This document shows positions 33,062 to 42,150 of a stretch of DNA of 47,198 nt, piece after piece. The stretch lies in contig NZ_JAUQSY010000026.1 of assembly GCF_030580865.1 (NCBI RefSeq), forward strand, positions 1 to 47,198, written 5' to 3'. The position numbers and the translations under genes are program-made. Position 1 is the stretch's first letter. Each line of letters starts with the position of its first letter. Source of the stretch: Hymenobacter aranciens (lineage in GTDB: Bacteria > Bacteroidota > Bacteroidia > Cytophagales > Hymenobacteraceae). The notes beneath the pieces were generated by a model, which was not told the DNA's origin, did not search any database, and saw only the letters and a program-made list of their open reading frames with translations.

Positions 33062-34258
33062 ATGACCGAACTCCAACGCCTGCTCCGCGCCTACGATGCC
33101 TACCGCGCCGCGGGCCGCGCCTGCGCCCTGGCCACGGTAGTGGACGTGGCGGGCTCGGCCTACCGTCGCCCCGGTGCCCGCATGCTCGTGACGGCCGACG
33201 GGCAGCTGGCCGGCTCCATCAGCGGGGGCTGCCTGGAGGGCGACGCCCGCCGCCGCGCCCAGCAGTGTCTGTCCCAGGGCCGCCCCACCATCATCACCTA
33301 CGACTCGACCGACCCCGACGACGACCTGCAGTTCGGCGCCGCCCTGGGCTGCCAGGGCGTGGTGCAGATTCTGCTGGAACCGCTGGATTTTCAGCAAGCT
33401 GACAATGCCCTGGAGCTGTTGCGTAGCTGGGCCGAAGCCGCCGAAGCGCCCGCCGTAGTAGCCACGGTGTTCAGCATGGCCGGGGCCAGCGCGCCCGCCC
33501 GCATGGGCGAGCGGCTGCTATTGAAAGCTGATGGCAGCGTCCAAGGCACGCTCACGCAGGCCTCGGCTTTGTACGAGCAGATTGTGGCCGATGCCCGCGA
33601 GGCGCTGGTGGTCAACCGACCTGCTACCTATAGCTACCCGGCCGGCCTCGGCACGGTGCGCGTGAGCCTCGAAATTCTGCGGCCGCCGGTGCGGCTCACC
33701 ATCTTCGGGGCCGGCAACGACGTGCAGCCGCTGGTGCATCTGGCCGCCGGGCTGGGCTGGCGCGTGCAGGTCATCGATGGGCGTCCGGCCCAGGCCCAGC
33801 TCACCCGCTTCCCTGAAGCTGAAGATGTGCGGGTAGTGCCGCTGGCGCAGGTTGCCGCCTTGCCGCACGACGGCCGCTTCGTGCTGCTGATGACGCACAA
33901 CTACCACTACGACCTAGCCGCGCTACGTTGGCTGCTGCCCCAGCTGCCGGCCTACGTGGGGCTGTTGGGCCCGCGCAAGAAGTACGAGCGGCTGCTCCAG
34001 GATTTAGAAAAAGACGCCCCCGATGCCGCTGCCCGGTTGCAACCCTGCCTGCACAGCCCCATCGGCCTGAACCTGGGCGGCGAAACGCCGGAGGAAATTG
34101 CGCTGGCCATCGTGGCTGAAATTCAGGCGGTGGTAGCGGGGCGTTCGGCGGGCTTTATGCGCGAGTCGGGGCGGCCCATTCACGCGCCGTTGCATCGGGT
34201 GGGCGAGGAGTTTGAAGCCACCAATCCCGTAGCCGCCGTATGCAGCGTATCGGCCTGA
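33062..34258 (+). CDS. xdhC: XdhC/CoxI-family molybdoenzyme maturation factor
   Basis: 398-aa protein from the ATG at 33062 (MTELQRLLRAYD; a TTG two codons earlier is rejected). The N-terminal XdhC/CoxI domain has ATVVDVAGSAYRRPGARM and SISGGCLEGDARR; a C-terminal Rossmann-fold domain has LTIFGAGNDVQPLVHLA and MTHNYHYDLAALRW. XdhC proteins bind molybdenum cofactor, aid its sulfuration and deliver it to xanthine-oxidase-family enzymes. The nearest such enzyme is the paoABC set 3.4 kb upstream on the same strand. Overlaps mocA by 19 bp. Confidence 0.93.
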   Translation: MTELQRLLRAYDAYRAAGRACALATVVDVAGSAYRRPGARMLVTADGQLAGSISGGCLEGDARRRAQQCLSQGRPTIITYDSTDPDDDLQFGAALGCQGVVQILLEPLDFQQADNALELLRSWAEAAEAPAVVATVFSMAGASAPARMGERLLLKADGSVQGTLTQASALYEQIVADAREALVVNRPATYSYPAGLGTVRVSLEILRPPVRLTIFGAGNDVQPLVHLAAGLGWRVQVIDGRPAQAQLTRFPEAEDVRVVPLAQVAALPHDGRFVLLMTHNYHYDLAALRWLLPQLPAYVGLLGPRKKYERLLQDLEKDAPDAAARLQPCLHSPIGLNLGGETPEEIALAIVAEIQAVVAGRSAGFMRESGRPIHAPLHRVGEEFEATNPVAAVCSVSA

Positions 34259-34836
34259 TATTGTTAGCGGCGGGCAGCTCGTCGCGGCTGGGGCAGCCCA
34301 AGCAGCTGCTGCCCTACCAGCAGCGTACGCTGTTGCGCCAAGCGGCCGAAGTAGCGGCGACATCAGGTTGTGCGCCGCTGGTGCTGGTGACCGGAGCGTT
34401 ACATGACGAGCTGCTGCCGGAGGTGGCGGGTCTACCGTTCTACGTAGTGCGCAACGAGGACTGGGCGCAGGGCATGAGCACCTCCATCCAAGCCGGGCTC
34501 GACGTGCTCGAAATGCAGACTAAAGCCGCGCCGCTCGATGCCGCCATCGTGATGCTCTGTGACCAGCCGCTGCTCACGCCCGGCATTCTGCGTCAGTTGG
34601 TAACACAGTTTCAAGCCACCGGCCAGCCGTTGGTGGCCTGTGAATATGGCGGTACCCGCGGCGTACCGGCGCTGTTCGGCCAGACGCTGTTTCTGGCCCT
34701 GCATGCGTTGCAGGGCCCGGCGGGAGCGCGGGAATTGCTGCGCCAGTACGCTGATTTGCCGGCGGTCGATTTTCCTGGTGGCGCGGTGGATGTCGACACG
34801 GTGGCGCAGTATCAGCAGTTGCTGGCGCAGCCGTAG
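34240..34836 (+). CDS. mocA: MobA-like nucleotidyltransferase (MocA type)
   Basis: 198-aa NTP-transferase (MobA/MocA family) that probably adds CMP to molybdopterin to make the cytosine dinucleotide cofactor used by xanthine-oxidase-family enzymes. Motifs: LILLAAGSSSRLGQPKQLLP at the N-terminus, AIVMLCDQPLLTP in the middle, and RGVPALFG. The start at 34240 overlaps the xdhC end by 19 bp, which indicates translational coupling. Together they are the maturation unit expected for the Pao enzyme. Confidence 0.92.
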   Translation: MQRIGLILLAAGSSSRLGQPKQLLPYQQRTLLRQAAEVAATSGCAPLVLVTGALHDELLPEVAGLPFYVVRNEDWAQGMSTSIQAGLDVLEMQTKAAPLDAAIVMLCDQPLLTPGILRQLVTQFQATGQPLVACEYGGTRGVPALFGQTLFLALHALQGPAGARELLRQYADLPAVDFPGGAVDVDTVAQYQQLLAQP

Positions 34837-34915
34837 CTACCCCGGCCGGCAACGCGGCGGCGCAAAAGCCGTTATCTTGCCCGGCGCTTCTTCAACCCTT
34901 CCGCGCCCATCGTTC

Positions 34916-36367
34916 ATGGCTTCGCCCCAAACCCCTGTTGCCGCCGCGCCCGGCGTCGAAAAAGACAACAAGCGCATCACCACCGGCTGGACGTTCTACG
35001 ACTGGGCCAACTCGGTTTATCCGCTGGTAATCACCAGCTCCATCTTCCCTATTTATTGGGGTGCTGTCACCGCCGATATCAATCCGGCCGAGGGCAATAC
35101 CGTCAATTTCCTGGGCTTCGACGTGCCCGGCTCGTCGCTGCTGACCTACGCCATTTCGGCGGCCTTTCTCATTATCGCGCTGGTCAGCCCGTTTCTAACG
35201 TCGTTGGCCGATTATTCGGGCCGCAAAAAGCTGTTCCTGCAGATTTTCTGCTACATTGGTGCCGCTAGCTGCGCGGCCCTGTACTTCTTTACCAAGGACA
35301 CCCTCACGCTGTCAACCTTTATTTTCATTGCCGCCACGGTTGGCTTTAGTGGTAGTATTGTGTTCTATAACTCCTACCTACCCGAAATCAGCAGTGAGGA
35401 AAAATTCGATTCGCTTTCGGCCCGTGGTTTCTCAATGGGCTACATTGGCTCAGTGTTGCTGCTGATTATCTGCCTGGTAATCATTCAGGGGCCGGCCATC
35501 ATGGGCGGGCCGGAAGGTGTGGCGCTGTTTGGCATGAGCACCGGACAGGCCACCCGGTTAAGCTTTCTGCTCACCGGCTTGTGGTGGGTGGGCTTCGCGC
35601 AGATTCCCTTCTTTACCCTGCCCGCCGATACCGGCCGCCCGGCCGACGCGCCGGTGAGCTCCGACGGCTGGGTGCTGAACGGCTTTCGCGAACTGGGCAA
35701 GGTGTGGGCGCAACTCAAGGACCTGCCCAATCTCAAGCGCTTCCTGCTGGCCTATTTCACCTACAACATGGGCGTGCAAACGGTGATGTACGTGGCCACC
35801 ATCTTCGGCGACAAGGTATTGAAACTCGAAAGTACGGCCCTCATCATTACCATTCTACTGCTGCAAATTGTGGGTATTCTGGGCGCTTACCTATTCGCCA
35901 AGCTCTCGGAGCGCATCGGCAATACGCGCGCCCTGAGCTGGGCCGTATTCATCTGGATGCTGATTTGCGTGGGCGGCTATTTTGTGCAGGCTGGCTGGAG
36001 CTTCTACGCCCTGGCTTCCGTTATCGGCCTCACCATGGGCGCCGTACAAAGCCTCTCACGGAGTACGTATTCTAAGATTATTCCCGAAAATACGCCCAAT
36101 ACGGCCGCCTTTTTTAGCTTCTTCGACGTGACCGAAAAGCTCTCGATTGTGATTGGAACCGCCGTGTTCGGCGTCATTGCCCAACTCACCGGCTCGATGC
36201 GTAACAGCATTTTATCACTGATTGTGTTTTTCATTCTGGGCCTGTATTTCCTGTTCCAGCTGCGGGGCCGTAAACTACGGGAAGATGTTGGCCCGTCTGA
36301 TGCCACCATCCCCGGCCCGCTGCCAGCTTCGGCCGTGGCCAGCACTCCGGCTACTCACAAAGAATAA
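34916..36367 (+). CDS. MFS transporter of the Atg22-like (UMF1) family
   Basis: 483-aa membrane transporter with about twelve helices. The start at 34916 (MASPQTPV) is chosen; the frame opens 276 bp earlier inside mocA. The Atg22 signature TTGWTFYDWANSVYPLVITS opens the first helix, and SLADYSGRKKLF is the MFS loop between helices 2 and 3. SRSTYSKIIPENTPNTAAFF follows in the C-terminal half. Yeast Atg22 exports amino acids from the vacuole; bacterial substrates are unknown. A weak -7-like TATCTTG lies at 34873-34879. Confidence 0.9.
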   Translation: MASPQTPVAAAPGVEKDNKRITTGWTFYDWANSVYPLVITSSIFPIYWGAVTADINPAEGNTVNFLGFDVPGSSLLTYAISAAFLIIALVSPFLTSLADYSGRKKLFLQIFCYIGAASCAALYFFTKDTLTLSTFIFIAATVGFSGSIVFYNSYLPEISSEEKFDSLSARGFSMGYIGSVLLLIICLVIIQGPAIMGGPEGVALFGMSTGQATRLSFLLTGLWWVGFAQIPFFTLPADTGRPADAPVSSDGWVLNGFRELGKVWAQLKDLPNLKRFLLAYFTYNMGVQTVMYVATIFGDKVLKLESTALIITILLLQIVGILGAYLFAKLSERIGNTRALSWAVFIWMLICVGGYFVQAGWSFYALASVIGLTMGAVQSLSRSTYSKIIPENTPNTAAFFSFFDVTEKLSIVIGTAVFGVIAQLTGSMRNSILSLIVFFILGLYFLFQLRGRKLREDVGPSDATIPGPLPASAVASTPATHKE

Positions 36368-36405
36368 TGGCCTGACCAATAATAGCAAGCTGGGCTAAGC
36401 CCACC

Positions 36406-36438
36406 AAAGGGCGGCAACTATCGCAGTTGCCGCCCTTT
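36406..36438 (+). terminator. Rho-independent terminator after the MFS gene
   Basis: Perfect 14-bp stem AAAGGGCGGCAACT / AGTTGCCGCCCTTT, 5-nt loop, followed by CTTT. Confidence 0.85.
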
Positions 36439-36477
36439 CTTTGTGCCGTGATTTTGCATTCTGTCCACCAATCTCCT

Positions 36478-36987
36478 ATGTACACCTCTTCCGTCCAACA
36501 AAACATCCTTGCCGAGCTTCACCACGAGCTGGCCCAAACCCGCCGCGTACTGGAGCGCGTGCCTTATGAGCAGGCCGATTATAAGCCTCACCCCAAGAGC
36601 ATGTCACTGTGGCAACTGGCTACTCACGTCGTAAATCTGCTGGCCTTCAATACGCTATTCGTTACCCACAACTCACGCGACTTTCTCGACCCTAACGCAC
36701 CCAAGCCCGGCCCCACGCCCACCAGTTTGGAGGAGCTATTAGCGCGCTTTGACGAGTACAGTGCCGTGCTGCGCCGAGAACTGGAAGCCAGCAGCGACGA
36801 GGCAATGACGCATAAATTTAAGCTGCACCGCGGTGAAGACGTGATTTTTGACCGACCCAAAGGCACAGCCATTCGCATTATGGGCCTCAACCACAGTATC
36901 CACCACCGCGGCCAACTCACGGTGTACCTACGCCTGCTCGATATTCCGGTGCCCGGCCTCTATGGGCCAAGTGCGGACGAGAAATAG
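36478..36987 (+). CDS. DinB-like metal-binding protein
   Basis: 169-aa DinB/YfiT-fold four-helix bundle from the ATG at 36478. The three metal-ligand histidines of the family are visible: one in LWQLATHVVNLL, and two in LNHSIHHRGQLTVYLRLL. Such proteins often act as thiol-dependent transferases or remain unassigned. Preceded by a TGATTTTG box at 36449-36456, one mismatch from the -7 consensus. It converges on an amidohydrolase gene with a repeat between. Confidence 0.9.
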   Translation: MYTSSVQQNILAELHHELAQTRRVLERVPYEQADYKPHPKSMSLWQLATHVVNLLAFNTLFVTHNSRDFLDPNAPKPGPTPTSLEELLARFDEYSAVLRRELEASSDEAMTHKFKLHRGEDVIFDRPKGTAIRIMGLNHSIHHRGQLTVYLRLLDIPVPGLYGPSADEK

Positions 36988-37010
36988 AGGTTTTTGTCAC
37001 GCCCTCGCGG

Positions 37011-37099
37011 CTGTCATACTGAGCAAAGCGAAGCACCCTCTCACATTTGAACGATTTATTCAGGCGTGAGAGGATGCTTCGCTTTGCTCAGCATGACAG
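37011..37099. repeat. Inverted repeat, GTCATGCTGAGC family, copy 2
   Basis: Arms 37011-37050 and 37060-37099 match at 35 of 40 positions as reverse complements. Right arm reads GATGCTTCGCTTTGCTCAGC. Lies between two convergent genes; the arm ends 3 bp from the amidohydrolase stop codon. Confidence 0.9.
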
Positions 37100-37101
37100 T
37101 T

Positions 37102-38769
37102 CTATTTTGCTGGCGAACTAAACACCCGCCGCCCCGCAATCCAGGTTTGCAGCACCTTAGTGCCGCGTAGTTCCTGCTTCGGAGCCGTCATTAAGTCCTT
37201 GTCCAGCACCACAAAATCAGCCCATTGGCCAGCTACCAGTTGGCCTTTTTCTTTTTCCTCGAAGCCCGCCCAAGCAGCCCACTGAGTCATGCCGCGCAGG
37301 GCTTGCTCGCGGCTAAGCGCATTTTCCATCTGAAAGCCGCCCGCCGGATAGTTCTTGCCATCCTGCCGGGCCACAGCGGCGTGGAAGCCGAACAGCGGAT
37401 TGAGATATTCGACCGGAAAATCAGAGCCCAGCGCCACGCGGCCGGCGCTATTCAACAAGGCTTTATAAGCGTAAGCGGTTTTTAGCCGCGCCGTGCCCAG
37501 CCGCCCGCCGGCCCAGTACATATCGGACGTAGCATGAGCGGGCTGGATGGATGGCACCAGCCCAAAGCGACCGAATTTGGCCACGTCAGCGGCCGTTACT
37601 ACCTGCGCGTGTTCGATGCGCCAGCGCCGGTTGCGCTGCCCGCGCAAGGCCGCGCCGCAAATGTCGAGCAGCAGCCGATTGGCCGAGTCGCCGATGGCGT
37701 GGGTATTCATCTGGAACGGGCTGGCAGCAACGCGCCGGGCCAGCTCGCGGTAGGTGGCGGCCGATTGCAGCAGGAAGCCGCGCTCGTGCGGACTATCGGA
37801 GTAGGGGGCCAGCAGGCAGGCACCGCGCGAGCCCAATGCCCCATCGGCGTACACTTTGAAAGAATTAACCTTCAGATAATCGCTGCGATATGGCCCGCGC
37901 TTCAGGTAGTGGTCAAGGTTGGCAGGCGTGGCGCTCACCATGCAGTTCAGCCGCAGGCGTAGCTGCCGGGCCTTTTGCAGCGAGTCGATGCGCTCGATAT
38001 CGCGTCGGTCGAGGCCGGCGTCGGCCAGACTGGTGAGGCCCAGCGCCAAGCATTCCTGTTCGGCCTGCTTGAGTAGCGTGGTTGCTTCGGCGGCACTAGG
38101 CTCGGGGATGAGACGGATTACCAGACCTTTCGCGTTATCAACCAGCAGTCCGGTGGGCCGACCTTGTGCATCGTGCCCGAGACTACCGCCGGGTACTACG
38201 GTTTTTGCCGTAATTCCTACCAAATCCAACGCTTTCTGATTGGCCAGAGCGGCGTGGCCGTCGATGCGCGTTAGGTACACCGGCACATCAGGAAACAGCC
38301 GGTCTAATGAATCTTTGGTCGGAAATTGGCGGCCGGGCCAGTCATTCTGGTCCCAGCCGTGGCCGAGCAGCCAGGCATCCTGCGGCCGCTGCTGGCGGTG
38401 CGCCCGCAGCCGCGCCAGCACCTCGGCCCACGACTTGGCCGCCACCAGATTAGCCTCGCGCAGCCCTAGTGCATAACGGTAGAAATGGCAATGCGCGTCG
38501 TAAAAACCGGGGTAAATAAACTTGCCCCCAGCATCCACTTCCTGAGCACCACGATACTTTCCACGCACCTCGGCTGCACTACCCACAAAAGCAATGCGCC
38601 CATCGCGCACCGCAAAAGCCTCTGCTTTGGAAAAAGCCGAATCAACGGTGTAAACAGTGGTGTTATACACCACCAAATCAATCGCTTCGCGACGAGTCGA
38701 GCAGCTGCTCAATAACACACCCAAGCAAAAAGCCCAAGCAACAATCAATGTGGCCTTCACATGCAGCAT
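37102..38769 (-). CDS. YtcJ-like amidohydrolase lipoprotein
   Basis: 555-aa metal-dependent hydrolase of the YtcJ/AepA type. A lipobox LSSC places Cys23 as the lipidated residue, so it is exported and membrane-anchored, probably facing the periplasm. Metal ligands of the TIM-barrel include His93 and His95 in DAHCHFYRYA, a further His in MNTHAIGD and RIEHAQV, and the Asp in ALGSDFPVE. The substrate of the YtcJ group is not well defined. The ATG at 38769 lies directly after a TGATTTTG box. Confidence 0.88.
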   Translation of the reverse strand: MLHVKATLIVAWAFCLGVLLSSCSTRREAIDLVVYNTTVYTVDSAFSKAEAFAVRDGRIAFVGSAAEVRGKYRGAQEVDAGGKFIYPGFYDAHCHFYRYALGLREANLVAAKSWAEVLARLRAHRQQRPQDAWLLGHGWDQNDWPGRQFPTKDSLDRLFPDVPVYLTRIDGHAALANQKALDLVGITAKTVVPGGSLGHDAQGRPTGLLVDNAKGLVIRLIPEPSAAEATTLLKQAEQECLALGLTSLADAGLDRRDIERIDSLQKARQLRLRLNCMVSATPANLDHYLKRGPYRSDYLKVNSFKVYADGALGSRGACLLAPYSDSPHERGFLLQSAATYRELARRVAASPFQMNTHAIGDSANRLLLDICGAALRGQRNRRWRIEHAQVVTAADVAKFGRFGLVPSIQPAHATSDMYWAGGRLGTARLKTAYAYKALLNSAGRVALGSDFPVEYLNPLFGFHAAVARQDGKNYPAGGFQMENALSREQALRGMTQWAAWAGFEEKEKGQLVAGQWADFVVLDKDLMTAPKQELRGTKVLQTWIAGRRVFSSPAK

Positions 38770-38773
38770 GTAC

Positions 38774-38781
38774 CAAAATCA
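38774..38781 (-). promoter_or_regulatory. Possible -7 box of the amidohydrolase gene
   Basis: Minus-strand TGATTTTG, one mismatch from TAnnTTTG, ending 4 bp before the ATG. Confidence 0.35.
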
Positions 38782-38830
38782 GCCAGCCGCGTAGCGGCGT
38801 ATTCGTTCAATCCGTTTGCATCTACGGTGC

Positions 38831-39601
38831 TTATTCAAAGCGCATGTGCTTCACCGACTCGCCCGAGTTCTGCAGCTCCTGCAGCGACTCGATGCCGATT
38901 TGCAGATGCTGCTTCACGAAGTTGGCCGTCACACGGGAGTCTGATTCTGAGGTTTTCACGCCTTCGGGCGTCATCGGGTTGTCGCTCACCAGCAGCAGGG
39001 CGCCGTGGGGAATATCGTTCATGAAGCCGACCACGAAAATGGTGGCCGTTTCCATGTCCACGGCCAGGGCGCGCACGCGGCGCAGGTAGTCCTTGAACTC
39101 CGAGTCGTGCTCCCACACGCGGCGGTTGGTGGTGTACACGGTGCCGGTGAAGTAGTCGAGCTCGTGCTTCTTAATCATCGAAGAAACAGCGCGCTGCAAG
39201 CGGAACGACGGCAGGGCCGGGATTTCCTTCGGCAGATAATCGTCGGAAGTTCCTTCGCCGCGAATGGCCGCGATGGGGAGCACGAGGTCGCCGAGCTTGG
39301 TTTTTTTCAGCCCGCCGCACTTACCCAGAAACAGGGCCGCCTTGGGCTTGATGGCCGACAGCAAGTCCATCACCGTGGCGGCCATCGGCGAGCCCATGCC
39401 GAAGTTGACGATGGTAATGCCGTTAGCCGTAGCGGTTTGCATGGGCTTGTCGGTGCCGCGCACCTCCACGCCAAACTGCTCGGCAAACATGTACACGTAG
39501 TTGCTGAAGTTGGTGAGCAGGATGTACTGCCCGAAGTCGCCCAGCGGCACGCCGGTGTAGCGCGGCAACCAATTTTCGACGATTTCCTCCTTGGTTTTCA
39601 T
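38831..39601 (-). CDS. amn: AMP nucleosidase, short form
   Basis: 256-aa enzyme hydrolysing AMP to adenine and ribose 5-phosphate. The start at 39601 is the first ATG (an earlier TTG is rejected). The phosphorylase-like catalytic domain shows TNFSNYVYMFAEQF, NFGMGSPMAATVMDLL, ALFLGKCGGLKKTKLGDLVLP, quoted in parts (FLGKCGGLKKTKLGDL), VDMETATIFVVGF and SDNPMTPEGVK. It lacks the N-terminal regulatory domain of the 480-aa Escherichia coli protein, as is usual in Bacteroidota. Its upstream region contains imperfect AATGAGTGA / TCACTCATT repeats. Confidence 0.93.
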   Translation of the reverse strand: MKTKEEIVENWLPRYTGVPLGDFGQYILLTNFSNYVYMFAEQFGVEVRGTDKPMQTATANGITIVNFGMGSPMAATVMDLLSAIKPKAALFLGKCGGLKKTKLGDLVLPIAAIRGEGTSDDYLPKEIPALPSFRLQRAVSSMIKKHELDYFTGTVYTTNRRVWEHDSEFKDYLRRVRALAVDMETATIFVVGFMNDIPHGALLLVSDNPMTPEGVKTSESDSRVTANFVKQHLQIGIESLQELQNSGESVKHMRFE

Positions 39602-39746
39602 ATTCAATGAATGGGTTAGTGATTGATTAAATGAGTGATGGGTTGAGCGGTTGGGGTAATAGGAGAGCTAAGCGACTGGGAAAAAGCGGCCCGCTGGCCA
39701 CTTCACTCATTCACTCAGACACCAATTCGCTCATTGGCGCAACCCG

Positions 39747-39754
39747 TACCTTTG
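39747..39754 (+). promoter_or_regulatory. -7 box 6 bp before the HsdR-N gene
   Basis: TACCTTTG, an exact TAnnTTTG match; the chosen ATG at 39761 follows 6 bp later. Confidence 0.6.
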
Positions 39755-39760
39755 GAGGTG

Positions 39761-40222
39761 ATGCAAGCTCTGGACCTGCCGCCTTTCGAGGCCAAACTTA
39801 CAACATCGGCCACGAATCAGCCGCTTATCTGGGATGCGCTGCGGCGTAAACACGTCGTGCTCACGCCCGAAGAGTGGGTGCGGCAGCACGTCGTGCACTA
39901 CCTGGCCAACCATCTTGGCTACCCCCGCGGCCTGCTCTCACTAGAGCGCGGCCTGCGCTACAACCAGCGCCAGAAGCGCTCCGACCTGCTGGCCCTCGAC
40001 CCTAATGGGCAACCGCTGCTGCTAGTGGAGTGCAAAGCGCCTACCGTGGCAATTACCGCCGAAGTAGCCCAGCAGGCCAGCGTTTATAATCAAACGATTG
40101 GTGCACCGTATTTGCTCATTACCAATGGAATGGTGCACTACTGCTGGCAAGTCGATTTTACAACCCGCAGCAACCAGCGGCTGGCCGAAATTCCAGCTTT
40201 TGCGGAAGCCATTGCGCGGTAA
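39761..40222 (+). CDS. Stand-alone HsdR N-terminal-like nuclease domain protein
   Basis: 153-aa protein consisting only of the HSDR_N_2 domain, the restriction-endonuclease-like fold found at the start of type I restriction subunits. Visible motif residues include the acidic pair and lysine of a PD-(D/E)XK core: RQKRSDLLALD and LLLVECKAPT. The ATG at 39761 is chosen because the -7 box lies within the longer frame. Common in Bacteroidota as a lone gene; no methylase or specificity subunit is nearby. Converges on the LtaS-like gene with a gap of one base. Confidence 0.88.
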   Translation: MQALDLPPFEAKLTTSATNQPLIWDALRRKHVVLTPEEWVRQHVVHYLANHLGYPRGLLSLERGLRYNQRQKRSDLLALDPNGQPLLLVECKAPTVAITAEVAQQASVYNQTIGAPYLLITNGMVHYCWQVDFTTRSNQRLAEIPAFAEAIAR

Positions 40223-40223
40223 G

Positions 40224-42131
40224 TTACTTATACAGTCGATTGTCTACCAAGCCATTGACGTAGAACTGCAGCAGCGCCCGCAGCTCGTCGCCATATTTTT
40301 TGACCAAAGCCGGGTTAGGATGGGCCAGAGCTTCAGCAGGAATAAAATGCGTTCGATAAGGATAGAGTATTACCGAATCGTCGGTTCGCAGCTCAGTCAC
40401 GAAATCGGAATGCACTAGGAAATAGGAGCCGCCAGCGCTGAAAACTGCCCGACCCGTGCTAGTGGTATCGAACGCCGAATGGCTGAAAGGCAACAAGTAA
40501 CGTTGGTCCTGCCGCAGGCCTAGCACATCGAGCACGGTAGCGGGCACGTCGGTTTGTGAGGTGATGCGGTGCCCTTTAGAGGCAGGCAATGGCTGGCCGG
40601 ACCGGAAAATCAGCAGCGGCGTTTTGTAGTGGCCGAGGGTATTCTGGTAGTCAGGTTGGTCACTTTGCGACGTGTGGTCGGCAGTGAGAATAAACACGGT
40701 ATTGGCATACCACGGCTGCTGGCTGGCGGCGGCGAAAAAGCGCCGCAAGGCCATATCGGTGTAGGCAATGGTGGGGTGAATGGGTTCCGTTCCCTTCGGA
40801 AATTTGCCCCGGTACTGCGCGGGCACGGTGAAAGGGTCGTGGGCGCTAAGGGTGAACAGCGTGGCAAAAAAAGGCTGGTGCGTGGCCGACAGTTGCCGGT
40901 TAAAGTATTGCAGATAAGGCTCGTCAAAAATGCCCCAGTGTCCGTCGTAGTCGGGGCTTTTATCACCTTGTGGGTATTGGTTGAGGCCGTAGTAGCGCTG
41001 CATGCCGGCCAGTCCGGCAAACATATCGAAGCCCATCGTGCCGTTGGTGGCGCCGTGGTACATAGCCGTGGTATAGCCGTGGCGGGCCAGAATTTCGCCC
41101 AGCCCGTGCACTTCATTGGTCTGAAAAGTAGAGGTGATAAACGGTTCCTCCAGCAGCGAGGGCAGGCCCGCCAGCACAGCGGGCAGTGCTTCAATGGAGC
41201 GCCGCCCATTGGCATAATTATCCCGAAATAAGACGCCGCCGTGCGTAGCCAGCGAGTCGAAAAATGGCGTGTAACCGCCGCGTCCGCCGTTTTCCACGCC
41301 CGTATATTCCGAGCCGAAGCTTTCCAGCAGTAGCACGACCACGTTGGCTGGCGGCGAGGTGGGAGCAGGCCGCTGGGGCAGCGTGGGCACTTGCAAGGCC
41401 TGTCGAAGCGCCGCTTCGCTGGCAAAATAATGTAGCCGCTCGGTGGCGGGTAGGTCAAAGGTTTTGAGTAGCGTGAATGTGCTATTCAGGGCGAGATGGC
41501 CGAGCACGGCGGGCTGCTGCTCGAAAGCTGCGCCGGGGCGTAAGGGTTTCAATTGCAGGCCGCCACGCACGCCCAGCACTACCAATCCGGCCACTATGGC
41601 AAACTCAATAGCCCACTGCGTCAGACGGCGGCCACGGGGCAGTTCGTCAGGCCCTTGCGGGCCGGGCATGGGGCAAAGCCACCACAGCAGTGCCGCCAGC
41701 CCCAGCACCGGCAGCAGCAAGTACCAGTAGTGCGCCAGCATCTGGCCCGCCTGCCGCAGCACGTCGTCGCCGATGGTCGTCAGCTCACTGCTGGTACGCC
41801 GGCCAATAAATTTAAAATACTCCCAATCAATAACATTCACGACGATGCCCGGCACATTGAACGCCACGTAGAGCCCGCGCAACAGCTGCTGCCCCCGCCG
41901 CGCTGCCACCGGTACCAGCAGCGAGGCCAGCACCAGCAACAGATTCAGCCACAGCAGCGCCGCAATATCAAACCGGAACCCGTGCCAAAATGCCAGCAGC
42001 ACCGGACCGAGGCCAATGCCTTGAAAGGTGTTGTAATTGGAGGCATAAAACCCCAGGCGCAGTAGTAGGTACAGCCCCAGTAGCAGGCTGAAACGACGGA
42101 GCAACAGGCGTAGGGCAGGGGAGGGAAACAA
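40224..42131 (-). CDS. LtaS/MdoB-type sulfatase-fold membrane enzyme
   Basis: 635-aa protein with five N-terminal membrane helices (to about residue 200) and an extracytoplasmic alkaline-phosphatase-superfamily domain. The metal/nucleophile motifs are LLLESFGSEYTG (Glu), YANGRRSIEALPAVLAGLP (probable Ser nucleophile where LtaS has Thr), HDPFTVPAQY and FILTADHTSQSD. Such Bacteroidota enzymes probably transfer phospho-head groups (for example phosphoethanolamine or phosphoglycerol) to envelope lipids or glycans. Substrate not determined here. Confidence 0.88.
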   Translation of the reverse strand: MFPSPALRLLLRRFSLLLGLYLLLRLGFYASNYNTFQGIGLGPVLLAFWHGFRFDIAALLWLNLLLVLASLLVPVAARRGQQLLRGLYVAFNVPGIVVNVIDWEYFKFIGRRTSSELTTIGDDVLRQAGQMLAHYWYLLLPVLGLAALLWWLCPMPGPQGPDELPRGRRLTQWAIEFAIVAGLVVLGVRGGLQLKPLRPGAAFEQQPAVLGHLALNSTFTLLKTFDLPATERLHYFASEAALRQALQVPTLPQRPAPTSPPANVVVLLLESFGSEYTGVENGGRGGYTPFFDSLATHGGVLFRDNYANGRRSIEALPAVLAGLPSLLEEPFITSTFQTNEVHGLGEILARHGYTTAMYHGATNGTMGFDMFAGLAGMQRYYGLNQYPQGDKSPDYDGHWGIFDEPYLQYFNRQLSATHQPFFATLFTLSAHDPFTVPAQYRGKFPKGTEPIHPTIAYTDMALRRFFAAASQQPWYANTVFILTADHTSQSDQPDYQNTLGHYKTPLLIFRSGQPLPASKGHRITSQTDVPATVLDVLGLRQDQRYLLPFSHSAFDTTSTGRAVFSAGGSYFLVHSDFVTELRTDDSVILYPYRTHFIPAEALAHPNPALVKKYGDELRALLQFYVNGLVDNRLYK

Positions 42132-42150
42132 GGTTTGGTATTATTTAGGC

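Noticed and set aside
39630..39711. AATGAGTGA / TCACTCATT inverted pair upstream of amn as a member of the two-hairpin elements
   Set aside because: Only 9 bp pair across 64 nt, with low-complexity flanks; too weak to group with the long repeats.
39761..40222. Type I restriction system
   Set aside because: Only the HsdR N-terminal domain is present, with no helicase part, methylase or specificity gene nearby.
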